A stretch of DNA of 64,000 nucleotides from Larix kaempferi (lineage: Eukaryota; Streptophyta; Pinopsida; Pinales; Pinaceae): the NCBI GenBank assembly GCA_027924585.1, contig BSBM01000152.1, forward strand, positions 833,001 to 897,000, written 5' to 3'. The position numbers were made by a program, and so were the translations under genes. The notes below the pieces were generated by a model. The model did no database searches. It was not told where the DNA came from and saw only the letters and a program-made list of their open reading frames with translations. Below, one piece after another: positions 43,111 through 56,842 of the stretch (positions within the stretch are counted from its first letter, which is position 1; the number at the start of each line of letters is the position of its first letter).

Positions 43111-46100
43111 TGTAACAAACCCTTTTTGTTAAAAAACATTTTGTGTTAGAAACATTATGATAACTTTTATTGTAAAGTTTTATGTTGGACAGGTGTCCAA
43201 GGATGACTGTAATTTCCACAATATTTTATTTTTTAATAAATAAAATAGGAGACAAACACCTAAGAGGACTATTGAAAGAGTGGTTACTGATCCACCAGGT
43301 GGAATAGAAACTGGGGTAGAAGACAATGGACAAGTGGCAGCATCATGATGCAACTAACTAGCTGTTGGTATGGGACAACTCCCTCGAAATGTGGTCATAG
43401 TGTCCTGAAAGATGGGACTGGAGCTTGAGACACCTTTATTTCAAACTGGCCAATAAAGACCTGGGCAGTCTATATAATAGCCATTAAATTATGAACTGAG
43501 GTTCATCACTTTTCCTGACGAGGAAATTTACCTTGGAGTTTTGCTGTGTTTGCACCCAAGAGATTTGATGAGAGGATATGCTAAGTTGTTGATCATGTTG
43601 TGAGTCTGCCAAACTCTATTGAGTTCAAGTGTTTGACGTTGGGTGCTGAAGGTATGTTTTTACAGGAGTTTGATGCTGAGTGCTGAAAGCATTTTTTAGT
43701 GCCTTGCTTCTACACAGATTTCATCTACTTAATGGCTCAGTAAGCAAGCTCAGGGGTTCACAAGAAGCCAGCAGTTTGCTGCTTTTTCTAGAATAGATTG
43801 GGAGGAACAGGCCTCCTTGGGTGTTTGTCGGCCCTATCTTCATTTACAGGTTTTACTTACTTTTTCTAATTTCATGCAGTTAAAATTTCTATCTGTTATC
43901 ATTAATTTACTGTTTCCAAAGATTTGATTGAACACACACATTTATTTTTATTTCTAAGTTAAATACGATTCTGATTTAGTATTGAGTTTTATGAAGAAAT
44001 GAATAAAATTTTCTCTGCATTTTTCCCCATGCTAACAAATTGGCATCGTACTCCAGTACAGAGAATGAATAAATTATGAGTAGATTCGATAGGCAAATTG
44101 CCAGATGAATGAGAAGATTTATTATGTACATTTCGTTAGTTTCCTACTATTAATATTCAGTATCAATGTTCATAATCCCATGTTTTTCCTTCCTCCTCCT
44201 TATAAAAAAATTTACTACTTCTTTGTATTCCTTGCAGTAGAATGTTTCGAATTCACAGTTCTCAACATTTACTTTCCAAGTATACTGTACATTATTATTC
44301 TGCCAGGTTTAAAGTTTAAAATAGGGTTTTATGCTTTCATATTTTCTTCTTAAATTCATTTAATTTCTAAATTCTATTTCTACACTTTATCTTCATTACA
44401 GTAAACAGAATAAACTTACATAATAGAGTCTGTTTATAGTTTCTCAAAAACTCACAGGACTCAACAAAAAACCCTAAACATTTCCATTTCGCAAACTTTA
44501 GTTTGACAGAGATGGCATATCATTTTACTTAAACAGTTCTTAAACATAATGTCAAAACACATGTTTATTTCCATAAAATGAAACATGTAACTGTATTCAT
44601 TCCTACAGATTGAGCTAGTCAAATATCTCAGTATCATCTCAAAGTTCCTGTTATTACATTTACAGTAGAATAACTCTAAACAGCAGTAGCAAAAACAAGT
44701 TTGGATTATCGAGACCTTAATGTTGAGCAAACTCAAAACCATATATTTTAAATAGAGACAAACCCTAACCCTTAGATATTCTTGTAGAATAAAAACGCAG
44801 CATCATTTTAAAATCGACGAACTACACACAGGCTGAAACCATCACATAGATTACAAACATCTACCATTATTCATTGAAACACATGATTTTTACTTTATCC
44901 AAAGTCTATGAATGAGAACACTTTCCCATGACCGTTACATGTTACAGTTCATTATTTCTACAAAGGAAACGATAGCAAGGAAGTACTGATTCCTAGTTCA
45001 CAACTATAACTTTTTATACATCAAAGCTTAAATGCAGAACCATTTTAAAAACAAGTTTCACATCTACATTTTACACTTCCAAATCACAGGATACATTCCA
45101 AGTTCGAAACCCCAAAAGACGAACGAGACAAGTGTTACAAAACTGGTTTATTAGAGTCTCGTTTAATAAAAACTCGACGGAGGAGAGGAGGTTTCATCAA
45201 CAGAAGATACATTTTATTTTTGACACAAAACTTAAAATCCCGTTACTCTAACCAGGCAAGCCGAAAGGCATCCACCTTACTTACATCTAAACACAACACA
45301 GTACTGGAAATCCCTTTCCAAAAACCACAAGATGGTTCAAACATCAACGATGGTCATTCTACCAGGAGAACCTACGAAGGGTTATGCCACCGGGGCTTAC
45401 CAGTTAAACGAGCCATCAACTGCCATCAAGCTTCAACTCTATAACTCCACGACGAAGGCAACACCTACCACAAAAACTACCACGGGGTTATAACATGATT
45501 CCAAAACAAATATTATATGCAAGACCAAAACTGTAAATATAGCAAATAGTCTTTATAAAGTCGAGCTTACCTTGTAAGAGCAGGAAGATGAATTTCCTTA
45601 CGCTTCTAGTTTTATAAATCATCCAACCGACTTAACAGGCGCAGCATACAGTTATGAAAATCTCAGGCTCTGAATATAATTCCAACAAAAACCCTATCCT
45701 GTTACACGACGAAAGCCATAGGGCTTCAACCCATATTCTCCATTTGAACCATTGAAACTTATACAACAGGCTTCCACCATTAATTCCTAAATATTGAAGT
45801 TGCAGAGCTACTAAAGAAACAACCAGAGGTCGAACCCTAACATTCAGCGGCCTGTCGGCCTCTCCCCCAAATCCAGGGATCCAAATGAATGCGAATGGTA
45901 AAACAAACAACGGTATAGTAAGTGCATTAGGGTTTTAGTTTTTTGATAATCCAGACAGACCATATCAACGGGTGAGATCGGGCCAGCCAAGCAACGCCAC
46001 TACCAAGACAGCAGTATGATCAACCTACTCTTTAATAGCTCATTCAATGCCGAGCCCAGTTGGAGGCCACATCACCAAGGTGCAGCATACAGCTCGACAA

Positions 46101-47426
46101 GCTTCCCACATTCCTTACGAAGTTCATCACGTGGAGCCGGTTACAGGTAATAGCCAACGGGACAACCCACTAACAAGTTACAGGGTTCATAAATGCTCAA
46201 ATCCTACGTATCAGCCTTGCCAAACCACGCCTGCGATAGTATTAACTCTTGTCAACATCGTATTAAATGGCAATAGCACGATCCCTGTACCATATCCATA
46301 TTATATATATTACCAAACCTTGTTTGCAAATTCGCATAGTATCCATGTATTATATATTTCCAATGTTAAGTTTTATTTCGTATAGTGTGCATGTAATATA
46401 ATTCCAACGATTAAATTCCATTTCGCATAAGGTTGATGCGTTGTATTTCTAACATTACCCCATTAAAATCATAGGGTATTGTGACAAACTTATATATGTC
46501 ACAATTACATAACAAATCAACATTTTGTCCACACATTCATATAGTAATTTTGGATGCATGTGATAATAGGTCATATAGCTTCGAAGGCTAATTTTTTTAC
46601 ATGCACCATAGCATTGTAATAATGCTAACATTATTATACAATAGCATTATCGAATTAAATAAGGTAGGATTTCAATCCTAAGAAACCCCACTAGATACTT
46701 GGTAACATTATTCACTAGGGTCACTTATTGTTCAACCTTGTCGTAACAATAGATATCATCATATGCTTGTCGTTATAGAGATTTAAAGACCTTTCACTAA
46801 AGTCATATAATGTTCAACCTTGTCACATCATTCGGACTATTAGAACTCTCGTAATATTTATATAAATTGTAATTCTAGTAATATCTATCAATGATTACAA
46901 CAGAAGTATAGTGTAAAATATCTCTAGCTACACTCTCACATCATAGGATAAAAATAGTACAAGTTGATAAAAGAAAAACTGAAACTTCATACCATTGATA
47001 CCCTCATACATGGCAATACACACATCTATCTTAAAAACAGAGACGGCTAGCTGAAGCATATAACATTTTCTTGAAATACTTGAATTATTTTATTACTTTA
47101 CCTATAGATCTGCGAAAGAAAAAGTCCAATGCTTTAGCTATCAAAGCTAAGTAAACCCAAGGACACCTTGTAGAAACCCTTTCAGAAATATGCAAACAAA
47201 GACGTCAGTATTATTGCTAGAACCATGACACATGAGAAGTTAAACATTGTTTTATCGCATTTTATTTATAATCTGTTGTCTTTCTATGTTCAGAAATAAC
47301 AATGGTAATCATGTGAAGCTGCCATTAGTTAATTAGTTAAATATCTTTCATTCCGCAGTTAGCATTTTCCTTGTGATTTTGCTATGTCAAAAATTTTGAA
47401 TTTTTAACGATTTTTGGGATGTTACA
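43111..47426 (+). repeat. 5' LTR of element G
   Basis: Starts TGTAACAAACCC and ends TTTGGGATGTTACA. Open frames within it on both strands (for example 45910-45632 minus and 46047-46385 plus) recur in the other LTR. The minus frame begins at TTG, not ATG. They are not supported as genes. Confidence 0.9.
43471..43478 (+). promoter_or_regulatory. Candidate TATA box in the 5' LTR of G
   Basis: TATATAAT in CAGTCTATATAATAGCC, with GGCCAATAAAG about 20 bases upstream. The same TATA sequence is kept in the 3' LTR near 52635. Transcription start has not been shown. Confidence 0.45.
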
Positions 47427-47428
47427 TG

Positions 47429-47439
47429 TGGTATCAGAG
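47429..47439 (+). promoter_or_regulatory. PBS of element G
   Basis: TGGTATCAGAG, matching the initiator-tRNA-Met PBS, two bases after the LTR end. Confidence 0.9.
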
Positions 47440-47576
47440 TGTGAGTTCAAATTCTAGGTCTGATTTAGGCTCACGCACACAAGCAGAAAAAAAGCAAATC
47501 AGAAAGTTTATGTGACTAACTTTTTAATTCAAATTTTATTTTTTGCACAGAACAGATTGACCTTTAAATTGCAGGT

Positions 47577-50500
47577 ATGGAAATAGCAAAAGAATCAACA
47601 GATGATAGATCTCCTCGTAATGAACGTGTTAATAATAATAATTCTGAAGGAATTTATGTTGAATTGAATAACCAATCTTCTGAAATTTTACGCACTGTAC
47701 AAGATTTAAAATTCGAGTTAAAAGCTGTTAAAAAAGAGAATGAACGGATCCTTAAGGTTCAGGAGGAGTTACAACAAAATTTAAGGGAGAACTGTCATAA
47801 TGATGTAAGAGGCAGAAAATTAGAAATGAAGTTTGATTCTAAAACAATGTCCCACAAACATAAGCATAAGAAAGCAAGAAATGATAAAAGGAACAATTAC
47901 TCATCCTCTAAATCTGATCCAAGTAATAATGACTTTAATTATGACAGGAGTAACAGTGAATGCTGCTCTAAAAAGAGAAAACATAAACATCATGAATATA
48001 TTACTGGAGAATTTAAAAATATTAAGCCACCTACCTTTAATGGCGAAAGTGAGAAGGGTGAGACAACAGAAGCTTGGCTTTCTGGAATGAAGAAGTACTT
48101 TAATATTTACGACTACTCTTCTCAACCAAAAGCCAAGATGACTATTTACAATCTGACCGGAAAGGAAAATATTTGGTGGCAGGATCTTAAAAGAATTAAG
48201 AGTATAAAAGAAAGAGAAGTAACTTGGAATATGTTTAAAAGTTTGTTTAAAAAGAAGTTTTTGTCGGAACAATATTTTGAAGATAAGTCAAAGGAGTTTT
48301 ACGATTTGAAGCTGGAAACAATGAACATGAAAGAATTGTTCAGCAAGTTTCTTAGCTTGCTGAGGTATGTACCTTACATGGTCGAGGAAAAGCCTAAAGT
48401 GCAAAGGTTTCTCAGCTGTTTACCTTTCAATATAAAGGACTGTATTGACTATGATAACCCTTCCACTTTGGAAGAGGCCATGAGAAAGGCAAATTTTTGT
48501 TTCGATCAAAACAGAAAAAGAGAAGGAACAACTGGCTGGAAGAACAGTAAGACTAATCAGTTTGATTATAAAAAGAAGAATTTTAATCATAATTCTGGAA
48601 GCTTTAAGAAAAGTTTTAATAAAAGAGATATTCCTAATCATAATAATTACAAGAATAATGCATCTCAAAACTTTACTGCTACAAGAAATGTACCTAACAA
48701 TAATAATCACAGCAATAACAATAATAACAACAGGTATGCTGAACAGAAAGGACCCTTGAAGTGCTATGACTATGGCGGACCACATAAGAGAGCAGATTGC
48801 CCACGCAACAAGAGGACAACCAACAATATTCACACTATTTAAGCAGAACCTACAGTTGGAGACATCGCAAGAGAAATGCCCAGGATAAATGCAGCGTTGA
48901 AAAATCATCAAGCTGACCATCAAACATCCATGGTCAAAATTGAAGGTATGATACAAAACGAATCTATTTCTATTCTGATAGATCCAGGTGCGAATCTGAG
49001 TTATATTTCACCTACTTTAGTAAACCGTTGCAAGTTAAAAGTAGAGAAATTTGATAATGCATGATTAGTTCAGCTTGCAATATGTAATAAAAGAAAAGTT
49101 ACAGATTTTGTCAAGGGTTGTGAAGTATTTATAAGTCAGTTAAAAACGCAAATTAATCTAAATGTTTTACCCTTAGAATCATATGACTTGTTGATTGGTA
49201 TGGACTGACTTGAACAACATAGAGATTTACTGAATTGTTATGACAAATATTTTACCTGTGTAAATAATGAAGGTAATATAGAAACAATAAAAGGAATTCA
49301 TAGGAAGATTTCAGTAAGACAGATTTCTGCTCTACAAGTAAAGAGAGCTACCAGAAAAAGCTGTAAAATGTTTGATGTTAATGTTATTAATGACGAGTGT
49401 TCATCTAAAGAAGACAAGTTAAAATTTGAGGATACTCCCATCCTTAGAGACTTTTCTGACGTATTCCTGAAAGAAATTCCAGGATTACCTCCGAAAAGGG
49501 AACTTGATTTCACCATTGAGTTAGTACCCAGTGCGGTACCAAACTCGAAGGCCCCCTATAGGATGAATATTCTAGAGTTAAATGAGTTAAAATCTCAGTT
49601 GAAAGAATTAATAGATAAAAACTAAATAAGGCCTAGCATGTCTCCTTGGAGCACCAGTAATTTTTGTTAAAAAAAAGGACGGTACCATGCGATTGTGCAT
49701 CGATTACCGTCAGCTTAATAAAATGACAATTAAGAACCGATATTCCTTACCCAGCATAGATGATCTATTTGATCAAGTACGCAGAGCAGAGATATTCACT
49801 AAAATCGATTTAAGGTCAAGGTATCATCAGGTCTGAATAAAAGACGAGGCCATATTCAAAACTGCATTCAGAATGCATTATGTACACTACGAGTTTGTAG
49901 TTATGCCTTTTGGGCTAACCAACGCACCGGAAGTGTTTGTTTGTTTAATGAACAATGTTCTGCATAAATATTTGGATAAGTTTGTAGTGGTATTCATTGA
50001 TGATATTCTAGTTTATTCGAAAACTAAAGAAGAGCATGATGAACATTTAAAAATAATTCTGCAAGTACTAAGAGAACATTAGCTTTATGCTAAGTTCAGT
50101 AAATGTGACTTTTATAAAGATAAAATACAGTATTTAGGTCATATAATTTCTAAAGACGAAATTTTCATTGACTCTGATAAGATAAAAGCAATTAATGAAT
50201 AGCCTATCACCAAAGACGTAACTGATGTACGGTCATTTATGGAGATAACAGGTTATTACAAAAAGTTTATTGAAGGGTTCTCTAGAATTGCTAACCCCAT
50301 CACTTCTTTGCAAAAGAAAGGGAATAAATTCGTATGGGATCAAAAATGTCATGAAAGCTTTAATAAGTTAAAGGAATTATTAACCACTGCACCCATCTTA
50401 AAAATTGCAGATCCCAATAAGGATTTCGTCGTATGCATGGATGCATGCAACGATGGACTTGGAGGGGTCTTAAGTCAAGAAGGTCATGCCATTGCTTTTG

Positions 50501-52234
50501 AGTCAATGAAGTTAAAATTCCATGAAAAGAATTATGCAACTTATGATCTTGAGTTGGCAACCGTGATACATGCACTAAAAATGTGGCGCCATCACTTGAT
50601 TGGAAGAAAATTTATTTTAATAACAGATAATAAAGGCTTAAAGTATTTATTGGATCAAACGAATCTTCACGCAAGGCAAGCAAGATGGCTAGCTTTCCTT
50701 AGCGAGTATGATTTCGAGATTCAACGCATCAAAGGGAAGGAAAACAAGGTTGCTGATGCCTTGAGCAGAAATGCCAAATTAAACTTTGTGGCAGCAATCA
50801 GCATGTTTAAGACAGATCTGGAAAATCAGATCGAAGAAGGAATTAAGCAAGACTAAAATTACCGAAAATTACATGCTAAAATGGCTGGAAATTCATCTGA
50901 AAAATTAATAACAGATTACAGTATTAATGAAAAAAGCTTCTTAACTTATAAAAACAGAATTTATGTGCCTCATATGTTGAAAGTTAAGTTGTTGATTTTG
51001 GATGAAGTTCATAAGAGTCTTTATTCAGGACATCCTGGTTATCAAAAAATGATAACTATGTTAAGAAAAGATTATTTTTGGTCCAACATAAAGAATGAAG
51101 TGGCTGAATACATAGTTATATGTTTTGAATGTCAGAATATTAAAGCTGAACATCAACATCCAGCTGGACTATTGCTGCCCTTACCAATTCCAGAATGGAA
51201 ATGGGAAATTATAAGTATTGATTTTATCACTAGTTTTCCTAGAAATCAGAAGCAGAATGACTCAATCATGGTTATTATTGATAAACTTAGTAAAGCTACT
51301 CATTTTATTCCTATTAAAACTACTTTCAAGGATTCTAACATTGCAGATATTTTCATAAAGCAAATTTTTCGCTTGCACATAATTCGAAAGGTAATTATTT
51401 CAGATCGGGACTCTAAGTTCACCAGATATTTTTGGACAGCACTTCTTTTCACCCACAAATTAATGGTCAAACAGAAAGGGTAAATCAGATTTTAGAAAAC
51501 ATGTTAAGATTATATGTTAAGGATCAGCCATCTAAGTGGGAAGATTTCTTACATTTAACAGAATTTGCCTAAAATAATAATTATCAAGCATCTACTAAGT
51601 TAAGTCCATTTGAGATTCTGTATGGAAGAAAATGTTGTACTCACATTTCTTGGGATAATCCTGTAGACAGATTAATGTTAGGGCCAGATTTATTGAAAGA
51701 GATGGAGCTAACCGTGAAACAGATTCAAGGTAACTTAAAGGTTGCTCAAGATCGGCATAAAAGCTATGCAGATTTGAAACACACTGAAAGAGAATTTCAG
51801 GTAGGAGACCATGTTTTTATAAAGGTAAAACCCAAGAAAAGTTCTTTGAAGTTTGGAAGTTGTGTTAAACTAGCACCAAGGTATTGTGGACCATTCGAAA
51901 TCATATCAAGGATTGGAGCTGTCGCATATCAATTGACATTGCCATATAATTTAAAAATCCACAATGTTTTTCACATTTTTGTTTTAAAGAAGTATGTGCA
52001 CGATGTTACTCATGTGCTGAATTGGAATGACATATAGGTGGAACCCGAATGAGATTTTCAGGTGGAACCGGACTATATTCTCGATCGGAGGGAAATTATG
52101 CTTCAGAATCGCACCATAGGACAGATAAAGGTGCAATGGAAGCACCTTAGCCCTAATGAAGCTACTTGGGAACTAGAAAGTGATATGTGGGCAGCATATC
52201 CAGTTCTGTTCCATGAGGAACTTGATGATGAATA
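47577..52234 (+). pseudogene. Gypsy gag-pol remnant of element G with chromodomain
   Basis: Gag (47577-48842) has an Asn-rich C-terminal part and a zinc knuckle CYDYGGPHKRADC in which the second cysteine is tyrosine. The protease site is LIDPGANLSYIS (near 48985). RT begins near 49640 ([20 protein letters not shown]), with [15 protein letters not shown] (near 49890) and active site [10 protein letters not shown] (49993). RNase H follows (VVCMDACNDGLGGVLSQ near 50430, and ITDNKGLKYLL). Integrase has the zinc-site HKSLYSGHPGYQK...CFECQ (51018-51140) and core residues in SIDFITSF and ISDRDSKFT, with a frameshift just before the third residue. A chromodomain-like segment (EPDYILDRREIMLQ...EATWELE, 52060-52180) marks it as a chromovirus. 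At least eight stops and two frameshifts (about 49650 and 51430) disable it. Confidence 0.9.
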
Positions 52235-52261
52235 AGCAACATCGAGGACGATGTTGAGCTT

Positions 52262-52274
52262 AAATGGGGGTGTT
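52262..52274 (+). promoter_or_regulatory. PPT region of element G
   Basis: AAATGGGGGTGTT lies directly before the 3' LTR. The G-run is the likely plus-strand primer. Confidence 0.6.
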
Positions 52275-55200
52275 TGTAACATACCCTTTTTGTTGGAAAA
52301 CATTTTGTGTTAGAAACATTATGATAACTTTTATTGTAAAGTTTTATGTTGGACAGGTGTCCAAGGATGACTGTAATTTGCACAATATTTTATTATTTAA
52401 TAAATAAAATAGGAGACAAACACCTAAGAGGACTATTGAAAGAGTGGTTACTAATCTAATAGGTGGAATAGAATCTGGGGTAGAAGGCAATGGACAAGTG
52501 GCAGCATTATGATGCATCTAACTAGCTATTGGTATGAGACAACTCCCTTGAAATGTGGTCATAGTGCCCTGAAAGATGGGACTGGAGCTTGAGAGTCATT
52601 TATTTCAAACTGACCACTAAAGACCTAGGCAGTCTATATAATAGCCATCAAATTATGAACTGAGGTTCATCACATTTCCTGACGAGGAAATTTACCTTGA
52701 GGTTTTGTTGTGTTTGCACCCAAGAGATTTGATGAGGGGATATGCTAAGTTGTTGATCATGTTGTGAGTCTGCCAAACTCTATTGAGTTCAGGAGTTTGA
52801 TGCTGAGTGCTGAAGGCATGGTTTTACAGGAGTTTGATGCTGAGTGCTGAAGGCATTTTTGAGTACCTTGCTTCTACACAGATTTCACCTACTTAGTGGC
52901 TAAGTAAGCAGGCTCAGGGGTTCACAAGAAACCAACAGTTTGTTGTTTTTTTCTGGAATAGGTTGGGAGGAACAGGCCTCCTTGGGTGTTTGTCGGCCCT
53001 ATCTTCATTTACAATTTTTACTTACTTTTTCAAATTTCATGCAGTTAAAATTTCTATCTGTTATCGTTAATTTACTGTTTCCAAAGATTTGACTGAACAC
53101 ACACATTTATTTTTATTTCTAAGTTAAATAGAATTCTAACTTAGTATTGAGTTTTTTGACGAAATGAATAAAATGTTCTCTTCATTTTTCCCCATGTTAA
53201 TGAATCGGCATCATACTCCAGTACAGAGAATGAATAAATTATGAGTAAATTCTATAGGCAGATTGCCAAATGAATGAGAAGATTTATTCTATACATTTCG
53301 TCGGTTTTCCTACTATTAATATTCAGTATCAATGTTCATAATCCCATGTTTTTCCTTCCTCCTTATAAAAAATTTTACAAGTTCTCAGCATTCCTTGCAG
53401 TAGAATGTTTCGAATTTATAGTTCTAAACATTTATTTTCCAAGTATACTATACATTATTATTCTGCCAGGTTTAAAGTTTAAAATATGGTTTTATGCTTT
53501 CATATTTTCTTCTTAAATTCATTTAATTTCTAAATTCTATTTCTGCACTTTATCTTCATTACAGTAAACAAAATAAACTTACATGTCTGTTTATAGTTTC
53601 TCAAAAACTCACAGGACTCAACAGAAAACCCTAAACCCTAAACATTTCCATTTCGCAAACTTTAGTTTGACAGAGCTGGCATATCATTTTATTTAAACAG
53701 TTATTAAACATAATGTCAAACCACATGTTTATTTCCATAAAACAAAACATGTAACTGTATTCATTCCTATAGATCGAGCTAGTCAAATATCTCAGTATCA
53801 TCTCAAAGTTCCTGTTATTACATTTACAGTGGAACAACTCTAAACAACAGTAGCAAAAACAAGTTTGGATTGCCGAGACCTTAACGTTGAGCAAACTCAA
53901 AACCACATATTTTAAATAGAGACAAACCCTAACCCTTAGAAATTCTTGTAGAATAAAAACGCAACATCATTTTAAAATCAACGAACTACACACAGGCCGG
54001 AACCGTAACATAGATTACAAACATCTAGCATTGTTCATTGAAACACATCAGTTTTACTTTATCCAAACTATGTTAATGAGAACACTTTCCCACGACTGTT
54101 ACATGTTACAGTTGATTATTTCTACAAAGGAAACGATAGCAAAGAAGTATCGAATCCTAGTTCACAACTATAACTTTTTATACATCAAAGCTTAAACGCA
54201 GAACCATTTTAAAAACAAGTTTCACATCTACATTTTTCACATCCAAATCATAGGATACATTCCAAGTTCGAAACCCCAAAAGACGAACGAGACAAGTGTT
54301 ACAAAACTGGTTTATTAGAGTCTCGTTTAATAAAACCTCGACGGAGGAGAGGAACTTTCATCAAGAGAAGATACATTGTCTTTTTGACACAAAACTTAAA
54401 ATCTTGTTACTCTAACCAGGTAGGCCGAAAGGCATCCACCTTACTTACATCTAACACAACATAGTACCGGAAATCCCTTTCCAAAAACCACAAGATGGTT
54501 CAAACATCAACGATGGCCATTCTACCAGGAGAACCTACGAAGGGTTATGCCACCGGGGCTTACCGGTTAAACGAGCCATCAACTACCATCAAGCTTCAAC
54601 TCTATAACTCCATGACGAAGGCAACACCTACCACACAAAATACCACAGGGTTATAACATGATTCCAAAACAAATATTATACGCAAGACCAAAACTATAAA
54701 TATAGCAAATAGTCTTCATAAAGCCGAGCTTACCTTGTAAGAGCAAGAAGATGAATTTCCTTACGCTTCCAGTTTTCTAAATCATCCAACCGACACAACA
54801 GGAGCAGCATACAGTTACGAAAATCTTAGGCTCTGAATATAATTCCAATGAAAACCCTATCCTGTTACACGACGAAAGCCACAGGGCTTCAACCCATATT
54901 CTCCATTCGAACCATGGAAACTTATACAATAGGCTTCCACCATTAATTCCTGAAGATTGAAGGTGCAGAGCTACCAAAGAAACAATCAGAGGTCGAAACC
55001 TACCATTCAGCGGCCTGTCGGCCTCTCCCCCAAAGCCAGGGCTCCAAATGAATGCGAATGGTAAAACAAACAATGGTATAGTAAGTGCATTAGGGTTTTA
55101 GTTTTTTGATAATCGAGACAAACCAAATCAACAGGTGAGATCGGGCCAGCCAAGCAATGCCACTACCAAGACAGCAGTACGATCAACCTACTCTTTAATA

Positions 55201-56589
55201 GCTCATTCAAACCGAGCCCAGTTGGAGGCCACATCACCAAGGTGGAGCATACAGCTCGACAGGCTTCCCACATTCCTTACGAAGTTCATCACATGGAGTC
55301 GGTTACAGGTAATACCCAACGGGACAATCCACTAACAAGTTACAAGGTTTATAAATGCTCAAATCCTACGTATCACCCTTGCCAGACCATGCCTGCGATG
55401 GCATTAACTCTTGTCAGCATCGTATCAAATGGCAATAGCACGATCCCTGTACCATATCCATATTATATATATTACCAAACCTTGTTTGCAAATTCGCATA
55501 GTATCCATGTATTATATATTTCCAATGTTAAGTTTTATTTCTTATAGTGTGCATGTAATATAATTCCAACGATTAAATTCCATTTCGCATAAGGTTGATG
55601 CGTTGTATTTCTAACATTACCCCATTAAAATCATAGGGTATTGTGACAAACTAATATATGTCACAATTACATAAAAAATCAACATTTTGTCCACACATTC
55701 ATATAGTAATTTTGGATGCATGTGATAATAGGTCATATAGCTTTGAAGGCCAATTTTTTTTACATGCACCATAGCATTGTAATAATGCTAACATTATTAT
55801 ACAATAGCATTATCGAATTAAATAAGGTAGGATTCCAATCCTAAGAAACCCCACTAGATACTTGGTAACATTATTCACTAAGGTCACTTATTGTTCAACC
55901 TTGTCGTAACAATAGATATCATCATATGGTTGTCGTTATAGAGATTTAAAGACCTTTCACTAAAGTCACATAATGTTCAACTTTGTCACATTATTCAAAC
56001 TGTTAGAACTCTCGTAATATTTATATAAATTGTAATTCTAGTAATTTCTATCAATGATTACAACAGAAGTATAGTGTAAAATATCTCTAGCTACACTCTC
56101 ACATGATAGGATAAAAATAGTACAAGTTGATAAAAGAAAAACTGAAACTTCATACCATCGATACCTTAATGCATGGTAGTACACACATCTATCTTAAAAA
56201 CAGAGACGACTAGTTGAAGCCTATAACATTTTTTTGAAGTACTCGAATTATTTTATTACCTTACCTGCAGATCTGCGAAAGAAAAGGTCCAATGCTTTAG
56301 CTATCAAAGCTAAGTAAACCCAAGGGCACCCTGTAGGAACCCCTTCAGAAATATGCAAACAAAGACATCAGTATTATTACTAGAACCATGACACATGAGA
56401 AGTTAAACATTGTTTTATTGCATTTTATTTATAATCTATTGTCTTTCTATGTTCAGAAATAACAATGGTAATCATGTGAAGCTGCCATTAGTTAATTAGT
56501 TAAATATCTTTCATTGCGTAGTTAGCATTTTCCTTTTGATTTTGCTATGTCAAAAATTTCAAATATTTAGCGATTTTTTGGATGTTACA
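52275..56589 (+). repeat. 3' LTR of element G
   Basis: Starts TGTAACATACCC and ends TTTTGGATGTTACA. Has a small internal duplication of GAGTTTGATGCTGAGTGCTG (52794-52860) that is less regular in the 5' copy. Confidence 0.9.
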
Positions 56590-56660
56590 AAATCCTTCAT
56601 AAAGAAGTATTTCAGCCATCTTAACTTGCATCTTGGAGTGGTTGATCATGAGGTGAAGGC
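56590..56660 (+). pseudogene. Copia I RNase H end, resumed after gypsy G
   Basis: After the TSD copy the reading continues KSFIKKYFSHLNLHLGVVDH, which joins ADIFTKS (to 43110) in the order expected for the copia C-terminus (TKS...F..L..LGVV). This confirms that G split one copia gene. Confidence 0.8.
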
Positions 56661-56842
56661 TGATTGAAGAATCAAGTTCAATTTTTTGCTCTTGACCATT
56701 TTGTGGGAGGGTTTTGTCCCATGAGGTTTTCCCTGTTTCCTTGTTTCTTGGAAAACGATATGTAAAGGGTGACCAAGCCTTGTTGTTGGGCCCTAATATT
56801 TTCTGATATGTTTTGTCACTTACATTCATGCTCAAGGGAAGG

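Larger units (their letters stand above)
43106..56594 (+). mobile_element. Element G: gypsy chromovirus with 4.3-kb LTRs
   Basis: Boundaries 43111-56589 with TSD AAATC at 43106-43110 and 56590-56594. Order: LTR (4316 bp), PBS, decayed gag-pol with a C-terminal chromodomain, short purine tract, LTR (4315 bp). LTRs make up nearly two thirds of the element, which is exceptional in length. In the first 390 bases the two LTRs differ at roughly 25 positions (about 6 percent), so G is much older than H. It inserted into the end of copia I pol. Confidence 0.95.

Noticed and set aside
44105-44742. Small open frames in the LTRs of G on both strands
   Set aside because: Present in both LTRs only because LTRs are copies. 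Hydrophobic A+T-driven composition and no domain.
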